From contig JAEWAK010000038.1 of assembly GCA_023391695.1 (NCBI GenBank), positions 1-64,000 on the forward strand: a stretch of DNA of 64,000 bases, given 5' to 3'. The translations under genes and the position numbers were made by a program. The stretch comes from Bacillota bacterium. GTDB taxonomy: Bacteria; Bacillota; Clostridia; Lachnospirales; Lachnospiraceae. The notes under the pieces were generated by a model. The model did no database searches, was not told where the DNA came from, and saw only the letters and a program-made list of their open reading frames with translations. Positions 42,606-51,649 of the stretch are shown one piece after another; the stretch's first letter is position 1; each line of letters begins with the position of its first letter.

Positions 42606-44435
42606 ATGCACGGAATAGATGTGGAAATAAACAGTGACGTCCTTGTTATAGGAGGAGCAGGAGCAGCGGTAATGAGCGCTGTAAATGCAGCGAAAACAGG
42701 AGCAGATGTGGTGGTTGTATCCAAGGGAAAGATTGGGAAAAGCGGAAATACCATAATGATAGGAGGCGGTTTTTCCATTGACGGAGAAACCGCACGTAAG
42801 GAAATTGGTAAAGAAGATGCAAATCCTGCCGTTACGAAAGAAAAGCTTTATGAGAAACTGGTTACCAGTTCCTTTTATTTAGGAAACCAGAAAATAGAGC
42901 GGCAATATGTAAATGCCGGAGGCGAGGCGGTGAAAAAATGTCTGAAATGGGCAGAGGAATCCGGCCAGAAGTTCCACTTTTCTCCGGCAGGGGTATCCTG
43001 GACGACTTCCGGACGTTCTTTTGGCAGGGCAGTGAAGGCAGGTATAAAGGAAGCACCGGAAATAAAAGTTTTTGAAGATATATTAATTGTAGACATTCTC
43101 TTGTCTGATAATAAAGCCTGCGGAGCCATCGGATTAAATATCTATACCGGAGAGGTCATAAAGTATAAGGCCAAATCCGTAATTTTGGCAACCGGCGGTT
43201 TTCAGCCCTTTTCTCTTAAGAATTCCATCAGTGATATGACGGGAGATGGTATTGCCATGGCACTAAGAGCAGGAGCAAGGGTCACAGATATGGAATTTCT
43301 ATTGTTTATTCCTACCATCACGGAACCAGCCTATGCCAAAGGTTCCATTCTTCCGTACCTTCTTACCATTCCTGCAATTAGTCCGATTACTCCAAAGGTA
43401 ACGGATTTAGACGGAAAAGAAATTGTAATTCCTGAGGAATTTGACAGTATATCAAAGGGAAATAAGATATTTAAAATCATATATTCCTATTTCTGGGGAA
43501 AAAAGACCTTTGAGAAATATGAGAAGTACGGAAATAACTTTTATTATGATTTCTCTGATTATACGGAGGAAGAAATTTACGGTATATTTGAAAAAATAGC
43601 TGAATTAGAAGCCCTGTGGCATCCTAAGGGAATGTACAATGGTATTAATCTTAAGGAACTGGCCCACTCTATAATAATAAACCAAAAGCGTTTAAAAGTC
43701 GGTCTTGGCAATGAATACAGCATGGGCGGCATTTCTGTAAAAGAAGATTTTACAACAGGAGTTACAGGATTATATGCGGCAGGGGAAGTAACAGCAGGAA
43801 CCTTTGGTGCGTTCAGAAGCGGTGACGGACTTGTTGAGATGTTAGCCCAAGGCGTGGCAGCAGGAGAAAATGCAGCCCTTTATGCAAAAGAAACAACCAG
43901 TCTTGAAGCGGATAATACGGAAGAAATTCTGAATGCTCTCTTTGCCCCGCTTGAAAAACAAGATGGGCTAAATCCAGCGAAAGCATTGTTAAAGATTGAA
44001 GAAATAGCAGACGAAGGGTTTAACTTCTTCCGCACCGGAAGCCGGTTGGGAAAGGCGTCAGAAGATATTGCTTCTTTAAGTGCTTCCTTAAAAGACTTAA
44101 GTACGGCCTCCGATTCAAGGAAATATAATCTGGATTGGTATAATTCCGTTATAGCAAGAAACCTCACTCTTTGCACACAAATTGGTATCTATGCCGCAAA
44201 TAACCGCAAAGAAAGCAGAGGCTGTCATATGCGTACGGATTATCCGTCTGTGGATAATATTAATTATTTATATAATACCTATGCGAGCCTTAACGGCGGG
44301 AAACTGGTATACAGCAATGAAAAGCCGGAAGAAGTATATACTTCGCTTCCGGTCGAAAATGTTGAATCAATTCCTGAATATATTTTGGAACAGTATGGAG
44401 GTAAAACAGTTGAAAGTATTAGTATCAAGAAGTGA
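42606..44435 (+). CDS. Fumarate reductase-like FAD flavoprotein
   Basis: A 609-aa flavoprotein of the SdhA/FrdA/AprA superfamily. The dinucleotide-binding motif is VLVIGGAGAAVMSAVNAAKTGADVVV in two parts (GGAGAA core at about 17-22), followed by GKSGNTIMIGGG (FAD contact), ILATGGFQ, and the late MGGISVKEDFTTGVTGLYAAGE. The canonical SdhA HGANRLGGNS stretch reads FGAFRSGDGLVEM, so this is not succinate dehydrogenase. It probably reduces or oxidises the compound imported and hydrolysed by the operon, using the [2Fe-2S] partner. AGGAGG precedes the ATG. It overlaps the next gene. Confidence 0.82.
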   Translation: MHGIDVEINSDVLVIGGAGAAVMSAVNAAKTGADVVVVSKGKIGKSGNTIMIGGGFSIDGETARKEIGKEDANPAVTKEKLYEKLVTSSFYLGNQKIERQYVNAGGEAVKKCLKWAEESGQKFHFSPAGVSWTTSGRSFGRAVKAGIKEAPEIKVFEDILIVDILLSDNKACGAIGLNIYTGEVIKYKAKSVILATGGFQPFSLKNSISDMTGDGIAMALRAGARVTDMEFLLFIPTITEPAYAKGSILPYLLTIPAISPITPKVTDLDGKEIVIPEEFDSISKGNKIFKIIYSYFWGKKTFEKYEKYGNNFYYDFSDYTEEEIYGIFEKIAELEALWHPKGMYNGINLKELAHSIIINQKRLKVGLGNEYSMGGISVKEDFTTGVTGLYAAGEVTAGTFGAFRSGDGLVEMLAQGVAAGENAALYAKETTSLEADNTEEILNALFAPLEKQDGLNPAKALLKIEEIADEGFNFFRTGSRLGKASEDIASLSASLKDLSTASDSRKYNLDWYNSVIARNLTLCTQIGIYAANNRKESRGCHMRTDYPSVDNINYLYNTYASLNGGKLVYSNEKPEEVYTSLPVENVESIPEYILEQYGGKTVESISIKK

Positions 44436-44712
44436 AAAAGATAAGGGATTTGATGAATATGAGGTAGCTGTTTCAAATAATGATACAACGGTTATGGATA
44501 TCCTGGACCACATTTATCAGAATCTGGATCAAACACTTGCCTACTATAAGCATAGTACCTGCAATCAGGGTATCTGCGGAAGATGCGGTGTCAAACTAAA
44601 CGGAAAGAATGTTCTGGCTTGTACCGCTAAGGTTGACAGTACCCTTGACACTATAACGCTTGAGCCAAGAAGTACAAAGATTGTACGAGACCTTGTTGTA
44701 GCGGAAGGGTAA
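44410..44712 (+). CDS. [2Fe-2S] ferredoxin-like electron-transfer subunit (SdhB N-domain type)
   Basis: A 100-aa protein carrying the plant-type cluster motif CNQGICGRCGVKLNGKNVLAC in two parts: C-x4-C-x2-C then C 11 residues later, as in the N-terminal domain of SdhB/FrdB, but without the C-terminal [4Fe-4S] domain. It should relay electrons to the overlapping flavoprotein. The TTG at 44410 is chosen because GGAGG ends 8 nt before it; an ATG at 44395 is in frame but lies within that SD region. The frame from 44182 belongs to the flavoprotein gene in another phase. Confidence 0.78.
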   Translation: MKVLVSRSEKDKGFDEYEVAVSNNDTTVMDILDHIYQNLDQTLAYYKHSTCNQGICGRCGVKLNGKNVLACTAKVDSTLDTITLEPRSTKIVRDLVVAEG

Positions 44713-44742
44713 TCGGATAAAGATAAAATTTGAATTAAATTG

Positions 44743-44787
44743 AGCTCTATATTGACTATGAAAGTAGTTGATATAGAGCTTTTTATT
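44743..44787 (+). terminator. Intrinsic terminator of the seven-gene operon
   Basis: AGCTCTATAT pairs with ATATAGAGCT over an 18-nt loop, followed by TTTTATTATT, 30 nt after the [2Fe-2S] gene. Confidence 0.85.
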
Positions 44788-44957
44788 ATTACATGATTCG
44801 GCCGGCAAAAAGTCTAATATAGTGTTAATAAATACAGTGTATGTATATTCAATTTAGCTGGTATTCATAAAATATACTCTGAATGGACTTTAACACCCAA
44901 TCGTTATAGAAAATTGCGTCCCTATCATATAAAAAAACCTCAGGGCTGAGAATTTGT

Positions 44958-44985
44958 TAAAGCTTTTACGTTTTGATGCCGAAAT
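44958..44985 (+). promoter_or_regulatory. Sigma-D (FliA-type) flagellar promoter
   Basis: TAAA (44958-44961), 16 nt, GCCGAAAT (44978-44985). This closely follows the TAAA-N15-GCCGATAA/CCGATAT consensus of sigma-28/sigma-D promoters. It drives the FliK-like and flagellin genes. The expected start near 44993 rules out the ATG at 44998 as a translation start. The upstream part of the gap (44788-44957) shows nothing else. Confidence 0.7.
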
Positions 44986-45033
44986 ATGTTTTAGCACATG
45001 GATGTGATTTTGGTAAAAGAGAGAGTGAAGTCT

Positions 45034-48000
45034 ATGATTATTAATGGAGTGTATGGGAATAGCAGCCCTGCGGTGCAGGATACGGGGGTAAGCCCGGTAC
45101 CGAAAGAGGGACTTGAAAGCACGGCAGCGAAAAGCAATATAACCATTGAAACCATACCTGCCCCTGCAGATACCGATTATATAACTTATGATGAGAATGC
45201 CATACAAAAGCAACAGGCAGACAGTCAGCAGAAAGAGGACATTTCGGAAGAAGAAGAGCCGGACAATACTTCAGAACGCATGTCGGAAGAGGATTATAAG
45301 GCAATTAGCGAAGAGGGCATTTCCCTGAAAGAATATAACATGGAACGGCTGGCCAGGGCTTTGCAGCGGATCAAAACGCAAAGAAGCGTAAAAGAAGAGA
45401 GTATAATCAGCCAAAAAGAGAATTTGGATAAAAAACTGGAAGCCGTGGAGAATATGGCTAATTACGGGACGGCTGCCAAAAAAATCGTGGAGAAATTAAT
45501 TGAATCCGGTTTACCTGTAACGGAAGCCAATATTGCCAGGATTGCGACGGCCATGGAAATGGCTTCGGCCGCATTGAATATTTCCGATAAATCCATGAAT
45601 TATTTGATAAAAAACAACCTGGAACCAACCATCGAAAATATATATAAAGCCCAGTACAGCGGCAGTTACTCCCAGAAACAGGAAATAACGGACCAGGTCT
45701 ATGAAAGCCTCAAAGGTCAGGTAAATGAGATTATAGACAATGCCGGCTTAGAGGTAAATGAAGAAAATATCAGGTCGGCCCGGTGGTTAATAAACCATCA
45801 GCTGCCCCTGTCAGAAAATACTTTATGGTCTTACCGGGATTTAAAGCAATTACAGAATAATAATAACGAAATTACCATACTGGATAAAGCAGTGGAAGCC
45901 TTTGTATCCGGAAAAGCCCCGGAAGCCGCTTCTTTAGGCAATGCGGCAGCAGAGCAGGCAAGGAACTACATCACTGCTTTTGGGGCCATCAGCGATGAAG
46001 CTATAAAAGCAGCGGTAAAAAACAACGAAAACGGACAGGCCAATTACCGCGAACTGCGAAATGCCCAGAGACAGTCCGTACAGCAGGACCTAAGCACGGA
46101 CCGGGAGCAGTTTAAGGCTGCAGAAGCAGACGGTTCGGAGGAGTTTGAGGCAGAGGCTGGCAGTATAGACATAAAGACCATAACCGTAAGAAGGCAATTG
46201 GAAGAAATCCGTTTAAAATTGACTTTGGATTCCGGGCAGCAGTTAATCCGACAGGGTTTTAAGCTGGATACGGACTCACTTAGTAAAATAGTGGACGGTT
46301 TAAAAGAGGTAGAGGACAGGTATTATAAAAACCTGCTTAAAGAAGGCAATGCGGCGGTCGATGCGGATAATGTCCAGGTGTTAAAAGACAGTTTAAAAGG
46401 CGTGGAAGATTTAAAAGCCATGCCAAGCTATATCCTTGGCAGTACTCTTTCAAACCGGAATATTGAATCGGTAAACGGACTTTTATCGGCAGGTACGGAA
46501 TGCAGGAATACACTGGATAAGGCCGGTGAAGCCTATGAAGCGCTTATGACCAAACCCCGTTCCGATATGGGCGATTCCATTGCGAAGGCTTTCCGGAATG
46601 TGGATTCCATATTAGAGGATATGAAACTGGAAACCACCCAGGCCAATGAAAGGGCGGTACGCATTTTAGGCTATAACGGCATTGCTATAACGGAAGAAAA
46701 TATTCAGTATGTGAAATCCTATGATGAACAGGTAAACCGGCTGATGAAAAATTTCCACCCTGCAGTTGCTGCTGAACTGATTAAAGAGGGTACCAATCCC
46801 CTTGATATACCTATAGAAGAATTAAATCAGCAGATAGCAGAGCTTCAGAGTGAATTAGGAATCACGGATGAGGAAAAATACAGCAAATATTTATGGAAAC
46901 TGGAGAAAAATAAAAGCATCACGGATGAGGAGAAGAAATCTTTTATCGGGATATACCGGCTGTTAAATACGGTAGAGAAAACAGACGGCGCCGCTTTAGG
47001 TGCAGTGCTTAAGGCAGATCAGGAAGTCACCATGAGTAACCTGCTGACTGCAGTAAGAACCATGAAAAACGGCGGTGTGGACGCGGCAGTGGATGACAGT
47101 TTCGGTTCCCTGACCCAGCTTACCTATACCGGTGAGAGTATTACGGAGCAGGTAAATGCCTCGTTTAACAGCAATCCCACCTCGGATAAAAGTGAGGCTA
47201 TACCTGATAACCTGAAAGAAAAATTCAGCTATAGCAATCAATTATTAAAGGATGTTATGGAGGAAATAACACCGGATAAGTTACAGGGCTTAGGAAACAC
47301 GGAAGATATCTTGAATATGTCCGTGGAAAAATTGAAAGAAGAACTCCTTGGTACGGCAGAAAACGGGGAAACAGAAAAGGATTACTGGAGCGAAAAATTA
47401 CGGGAATATCATGACATAACGGGACAATCGGAAAATGCGGTAGACTTATTGAAAAATTATGATATACCTGCAAACCTTCCCAATATTCAGGCTGCGAAGG
47501 ATTTATTGAGCAAGGACCAGTCTTTTTATAAACAATTAAACAAGGTGTTAAAATTAAGTGAAACGAAAGAGCCGGACGGTGAAAGTACAGATCCGCCGGA
47601 AGTTGAATTATCCAATATGTCGGAAGGCTTTATGGAAGCTATGACAAATAAAAGCAGCATGATGGCACAGTACCAGGAGGTGGAGCAGGATGTCAATAAG
47701 CTTCTAGGCCAGATGTATGCCAGTCCGGTAATCACTTCCCAGGATATAGCAACCCTCCAGCGTATCAGTTACGGCATGTCTTTTATTCAAAAATTAGCAG
47801 CCCGGGAAAGTTATGAAATCCCGCTTGCGGTCGGTGATAACATCACCAATGTTAATGTAACTATTTTAAGAAATACGGGGGAGACAGGAAAAGTAAACAT
47901 TAATATGGATTCCGATACCCTGGGCAAGGTTTCGGTCAGCCTTTCGGTAAAGGAACAAGGGGTCAAAGCCCTGATAACCTGTGATAACCGTCCGGGCCTG

Positions 48001-48246
48001 GATGCAATAAGGAATAACAGCCAGAAGTTAATGAGTGCGGTTACCCGGTCCGGAACTGAAATACAGCAATTAAATTATGGGATAGGTAATATAACGGCGG
48101 AGACTAACCGATATACTAATTATGATCCGGTAAAGGAATCACAAAATAATAATCCGGATAAGGCGGATGTTTCAACGGATGCTTTATATAAGCTTGCGAA
48201 AACATTTCTGGTACATATAAAAGAGACTGAAAACAATTTAGAATAA
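45034..48246 (+). CDS. Large FliK-like flagellar protein (DUF6240-type)
   Basis: A 1070-aa, mostly helical, Glu/Lys/Asn-rich protein without membrane segments. Repeated units of the form ANxRAVxIxxxNGIxxTEENI (for example near residues 540-560 and earlier at 165-200) suggest internal duplication. The last 150 residues include MDSDTLGKVSVSLSVKEQG, resembling the Flg_hook domain of FliK, so a role in hook-length or filament assembly is likely. I associate it with the DUF6240 proteins found next to flagellin in Lachnospiraceae. The ATG at 45034 is chosen because the sigma-D start lies near 44993; an in-frame ATG at 44998 would have no leader. Flagellin follows 30 nt after. Confidence 0.7.
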   Translation: MIINGVYGNSSPAVQDTGVSPVPKEGLESTAAKSNITIETIPAPADTDYITYDENAIQKQQADSQQKEDISEEEEPDNTSERMSEEDYKAISEEGISLKEYNMERLARALQRIKTQRSVKEESIISQKENLDKKLEAVENMANYGTAAKKIVEKLIESGLPVTEANIARIATAMEMASAALNISDKSMNYLIKNNLEPTIENIYKAQYSGSYSQKQEITDQVYESLKGQVNEIIDNAGLEVNEENIRSARWLINHQLPLSENTLWSYRDLKQLQNNNNEITILDKAVEAFVSGKAPEAASLGNAAAEQARNYITAFGAISDEAIKAAVKNNENGQANYRELRNAQRQSVQQDLSTDREQFKAAEADGSEEFEAEAGSIDIKTITVRRQLEEIRLKLTLDSGQQLIRQGFKLDTDSLSKIVDGLKEVEDRYYKNLLKEGNAAVDADNVQVLKDSLKGVEDLKAMPSYILGSTLSNRNIESVNGLLSAGTECRNTLDKAGEAYEALMTKPRSDMGDSIAKAFRNVDSILEDMKLETTQANERAVRILGYNGIAITEENIQYVKSYDEQVNRLMKNFHPAVAAELIKEGTNPLDIPIEELNQQIAELQSELGITDEEKYSKYLWKLEKNKSITDEEKKSFIGIYRLLNTVEKTDGAALGAVLKADQEVTMSNLLTAVRTMKNGGVDAAVDDSFGSLTQLTYTGESITEQVNASFNSNPTSDKSEAIPDNLKEKFSYSNQLLKDVMEEITPDKLQGLGNTEDILNMSVEKLKEELLGTAENGETEKDYWSEKLREYHDITGQSENAVDLLKNYDIPANLPNIQAAKDLLSKDQSFYKQLNKVLKLSETKEPDGESTDPPEVELSNMSEGFMEAMTNKSSMMAQYQEVEQDVNKLLGQMYASPVITSQDIATLQRISYGMSFIQKLAARESYEIPLAVGDNITNVNVTILRNTGETGKVNINMDSDTLGKVSVSLSVKEQGVKALITCDNRPGLDAIRNNSQKLMSAVTRSGTEIQQLNYGIGNITAETNRYTNYDPVKESQNNNPDKADVSTDALYKLAKTFLVHIKETENNLE

Positions 48247-48276
48247 CGTAATGAACCCACAGATTGGAGAAAAAAT

Positions 48277-49770
48277 ATGAGAATTAACCATAATATTTCA
48301 GCTTTAAGAGCCAACAATCAATTAGTTAAAACAAATAATGCACTGGATAAAAGTTTGGAGAAGTTATCTTCCGGATTCCGGATTAACCGGGCAGCCGATG
48401 ATGCGGCAGGTATGGCCATTTCCCAGAAAATGAAGACGCAGATAGCCGGCCTTGACCAGGCTTCCAGGAATGCTTCCGATGGTATATCCATTATACAGAC
48501 AGCGGAAGGTGCCTTGAGCGAAGTTAACTCCATGCTGCAAAGAATGAGGGAATTAGCGGTACAGGCCGCCAATGGCACCAATACTCTGGAGGACAGGAAA
48601 TCCATACAGAATGAAATTGATGAACTGAAAGAGGAAATACAAAGAATATCCGATACAACAGAATTTAACACGAAAACGCTCTTGGACGGCAGTATTGATA
48701 AAATGTCTTATTCGGATAAAACAACGGTTAAACTGGTATCCTTATCAGATGAAGTGCAAAGTGGGGAATATTCCATTACTATAATTGAAGAAGCAAGAAA
48801 GGCAGTAGCCAAAGGAACAGATATAACGGATACAACTACTAAAATAACTGCCGATCAGGCTGGAACAATTAATATTAACGGAAATGAAGTGACAATCGAA
48901 GAAGGGGATACCATTGCAGAGGTATTCGAAAAGATTCGCAATACCTGCAATACTGCGAATGTAAAGGTAATTGCTACTGATAATAATGGTGACCTGTCTG
49001 ATCCGGCCGACCCGAATAACCCGGATGCTACTGCTATTAGTACTTATCCTGATACCGCAGGATACAATTCGGTTGCTCTTGCCGATAATACTGCGTTGGT
49101 TTTTATTTCAGACGGATACGGTGCTGACGAATCTATAAAGATTTACTGTGATAATCCCGCCTTGGAGGGGAGGTTAGGATTGGGTTCAATACCTTCAATT
49201 AATGGAAAAGATGCAACGGCTACATTGACTACTCCGCTGGTTGGATTTACTCAAACAGCCACCGTATCGGTGGATGGAAACATTATAAAAGTAACGGATA
49301 ATAATGACTTTGAAATGGTATTTGATGCCCGGCCCGGTTCAACAGGTGAAGCAACTATAACCGTATTGGATGCCGGTCCTATGAAATTACAGATTGGCGC
49401 CAATGAAGACCAGACCATGTCTGTGCGTATACCAAAGGTGGATCCTGTTACGTTAGGGATTGACAACGTGAATCTCTGTACGGAAGAAGGTGCCCAGGCG
49501 GCAATTACTATGTTTGATACTGCTAATGGAAAAGTAACGGCGATCCGTGCCAAACTCGGTGCTTACCAGAACCGGCTGGAACATTCCATATCCAATCTGG
49601 ATACTACCTCTGAAAATATGACGGAAGCCTTATCCCGGATTGAAGACGTTGATATGGCTAAGGAAATGGCGAATTACACCCAAAAGAACGTATTATCCCA
49701 GGCAGGTACTTCTATGTTAGCCCAGGCAAATCAAAGGCCCCAGAATATATTGACATTATTACAAGGCTGA
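48277..49770 (+). CDS. Flagellin
   Basis: The filament subunit, 497 aa, exported by the flagellar apparatus. The D0/D1 N-terminus reads MRINHNISALRANNQL followed by KLSSGFRINRAADDAAGMAI, and the C-terminus has EDVDMAKEMANYTQKNVLSQ, AGTSMLAQANQ and ILTLLQG. The central variable region (about 175-400) is Asp/Thr-rich. It is cotranscribed with the FliK-like gene from the sigma-D promoter or has its own promoter that I did not find. GGAGAAAAAAT precedes the ATG. Confidence 0.97.
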   Translation: MRINHNISALRANNQLVKTNNALDKSLEKLSSGFRINRAADDAAGMAISQKMKTQIAGLDQASRNASDGISIIQTAEGALSEVNSMLQRMRELAVQAANGTNTLEDRKSIQNEIDELKEEIQRISDTTEFNTKTLLDGSIDKMSYSDKTTVKLVSLSDEVQSGEYSITIIEEARKAVAKGTDITDTTTKITADQAGTININGNEVTIEEGDTIAEVFEKIRNTCNTANVKVIATDNNGDLSDPADPNNPDATAISTYPDTAGYNSVALADNTALVFISDGYGADESIKIYCDNPALEGRLGLGSIPSINGKDATATLTTPLVGFTQTATVSVDGNIIKVTDNNDFEMVFDARPGSTGEATITVLDAGPMKLQIGANEDQTMSVRIPKVDPVTLGIDNVNLCTEEGAQAAITMFDTANGKVTAIRAKLGAYQNRLEHSISNLDTTSENMTEALSRIEDVDMAKEMANYTQKNVLSQAGTSMLAQANQRPQNILTLLQG

Positions 49771-49790
49771 TAAGTTAAGATTTGAATTAT

Positions 49791-49812
49791 AGTTCTGCCG
49801 TAAGGCTGAACT
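49791..49812 (+). repeat. GCCGTAAGGC hairpin before fliS
   Basis: AGTTCTGCC gtaa GGCTGAACT is a hairpin with one T-T mismatch. A close relative (TTCAGCCgtaaGGCAGAACTG) precedes tadZ at 52309-52329. Each lies about 20-45 nt before a start codon. Confidence 0.6.
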
Positions 49813-49853
49813 GTGACAGATTTGCATGTGCAGGAAAGGTACTGGTAATATAA

Positions 49854-50333
49854 ATGGAAAAGGAATTGATGAAAGCGTTTGCGGCCAGAGTCACCCAGGC
49901 ATCAAGAACAGAATTAGTTGTAATTATGTATGAAATTATTTTAGCGGATATTGATTCTGCCAGGACTTATTACAATAGCGGTGATACGGTGGCGTATGAC
50001 AGGGAATTAAAACATGCCCAGCGATTCCTGAATGAATTGATGGCAACCCTGGATTACCATTATGAACCGTCAATCCCGTTAATGGGCCTGTATATTTTTA
50101 TTAACAAGGCTTTGGTCGCAGCTATATTTCAGAATAAAACCGATGCATTGGCTGATGCAGAAGCAATTCTTCAGATATTACTGGAAGGATTTAAAGGCGT
50201 CAGCAAGGAAGACTTATCCGGGCCGGTTATGCAAAATACCCAGCAAATATATGCCGGGCTAACTTATGGGAAAGGTGTACTGAATGAAATGTATCTAAAC
50301 CCGGATGAACAAAATAGAGGGTTTAAAGCATAG
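49854..50333 (+). CDS. fliS: Flagellar export chaperone FliS
   Basis: A cytoplasmic chaperone that holds flagellin C-termini before export; 159 aa, all-helical. Family pattern: SRTELVVIMYEIILADIDSA in two parts, then HAQRFLNELMATLDYHYEPSIP split by the ELMATLD core, and LYIFINKALV. The C-terminal tail is somewhat longer than usual. It follows flagellin by 83 nt; GGAAAGG precedes the ATG. No fliD was seen in the window. Confidence 0.85.
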   Translation: MEKELMKAFAARVTQASRTELVVIMYEIILADIDSARTYYNSGDTVAYDRELKHAQRFLNELMATLDYHYEPSIPLMGLYIFINKALVAAIFQNKTDALADAEAILQILLEGFKGVSKEDLSGPVMQNTQQIYAGLTYGKGVLNEMYLNPDEQNRGFKA

Positions 50334-50404
50334 TAAAACCATCATAATATGGGCGGTCCGTTAGAACCGCAGTGACAGAACAGTCAAAAATTAAGAATGA
50401 TACG

Positions 50405-50445
50405 AGCCGATTGAATACCTTTACAAGTTTCAATCGGCTTTTCTG
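50405..50445 (+). terminator. Terminator between fliS and yaaL
   Basis: AGCCGATTGAA and TTCAATCGGCT form an 11-bp stem with a 13-nt loop, followed by TTTTCTG. It ends the flagellar operon and may also serve the convergent yaaL gene. Confidence 0.85.
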
Positions 50446-50462
50446 ATTTAACCTTATTAAAA

Positions 50463-50684
50463 TTATATGGTAGAATAATCGTTATCCATTTCTTTTGCTT
50501 GCCTTAAGAGAAATTTATATCTTTTTTGAATCGCATTCACTTCATAGATATAGCAATCAATTAAATCAGGGTCAACTACGTTCTCAAAATTTGAATACGC
50601 TGATTCCAGAGCAAGCTTTGTCTTATTAATTTCACCCAGCAAAGCGTTATTTTGCTGCTTTTTTATCTTTGAAAACAATTTCAT
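50463..50684 (-). CDS. YaaL-like DUF2508 protein
   Basis: A 73-aa, charged, helical cytoplasmic protein (KLFSKIKKQQNNALLGEINK, later DLIDCYIYEVNAIQKRYKFLLRQAK). Length and pattern fit DUF2508/YaaL, whose gene neighbours bofA in Bacillus subtilis. Here bofA lies divergently 480 nt away, which supports the call. A palindrome CCTGACTGTCAGG (50700-50712) lies just upstream of its start. The function of the family is unknown. Confidence 0.7.
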   Translation of the reverse strand: MKLFSKIKKQQNNALLGEINKTKLALESAYSNFENVVDPDLIDCYIYEVNAIQKRYKFLLRQAKEMDNDYSTI

Positions 50685-50910
50685 ACATGCTCCATTCTAC
50701 CTGACTGTCAGGCTTTATAATAATTATTATATTTATAGTATAGTCAGGCGGGTACAAGAATATACTAATTTATAGAAAAATTTACCTAATTTATTTGACG
50801 ACAGGCAGAGTAAAAAAGAATCTGTTAGTTCTTTTCGCTCAACAAGTTTGTGTCTGCGCCGCAACCACAAACTTATGCCGGGCAAAAAGCAGCGCAGAAA
50901 TGAAGTTAAG

Positions 50911-51165
50911 GTGCAGAAAAAGCATCTTCACAAAGTGAATTGTAAAAACATAATTCACTTAGAAAGAACTCCAAAATGAAATCAGTGGGATTTCATTTTG
51001 AACTTCTTCCTATATATTTGAGATGCCGCAGAAGAAGCGGCATCATGTCGGGAAGGTTGAAAGAAAATATAATAAGGGAAAGGAATGCCACATAAAGATT
51101 CTTTCAACTATTTTTATTTGTGGCAGTACCGCAGACCTGTCTGCGGTATGCAATGGGTGTAAGTT
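50911..51165 (+). promoter_or_regulatory. Hairpin-cassette leader copy B (modules X and Y) before bofA
   Basis: X: AAAGTGAAT/ATTCACTT (50932-50960), CAAAATGAAATC (50972-50983)/GATTTCATTTTG (50989-51000), GATGCCGC/GCGGCATC (51022-51046). Y: GTTGAAAGAA (51056-51065) with TTCTTTCAAC (51099-51108); TGCCACA (51086-51092) with TGTGGCA (51119-51125); terminal ACCGCAGA/TCTGCGGT (51128-51147); tail ATGCAATGGGTGTAAGTT, ATG. The third X stem differs from copy A at most positions yet is fully paired. Confidence 0.82.
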
Positions 51166-51438
51166 ATGGAAAGTCAGATTTTTGTTATTATTATTATAAT
51201 TTGTATTGCTTTAATTGCTTTTGGGTTGATTAAACACCGCTTTGACTTGTTGGTAAATTTTGGACTTCGTTTATTTTCGGGACTTCTTGGCATATATCTT
51301 TTAAATAGTTTATTTCAAAGTTTCGGCTTGACTTTAGGTGTGGGTACCAACGGTTTGACTGCATTGGTTATCGGGTTATTGGGACTTCCGGGATTTTTAT
51401 TGGTTTATGGTGTTGCGGCATTTTTTTATTTTACATAA
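51166..51438 (+). CDS. BofA-like pro-sigma-K processing inhibitor family protein
   Basis: A 90-aa membrane protein with two to three hydrophobic segments (VIIIIICIALIAFGLIKHRF and a C-terminal GLTALVIGLLGLPGFLLVYG). Family members retain and inhibit the SpoIVFB protease that activates sigma-K in the sporulating mother cell. Length and the NGLTALVIGLLGLPGF signature fit BofA. The start abuts the module-Y leader. Neighbouring yaaL supports the identification. The gap 51439-51649 is AT-rich with no feature seen. Confidence 0.85.
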   Translation: MESQIFVIIIIICIALIAFGLIKHRFDLLVNFGLRLFSGLLGIYLLNSLFQSFGLTLGVGTNGLTALVIGLLGLPGFLLVYGVAAFFYFT

Positions 51439-51649
51439 AAAGGGGAGAGGAGCTCTAAGTAAAAATATATAAATGAACAAAGTATTTGTTGTATAATATG
51501 CTGCATTTAAAAATCCTGGGAAGGAATGTAATATTAAATAAAAAATTTTTAAAAGTTTGTAATAAGTCATGAATTTGCAAAATTTACAATATTTTGGTTG
51601 AAAAAAACAGAAACAGGGTGTAAGATTACGATATCTTAATCTCTGTGAG

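Noticed and set aside
44998..45033. Earlier ATG of the FliK-like protein
   Set aside because: It lies about 5 nt after the predicted sigma-D transcription start, leaving no room for an SD.
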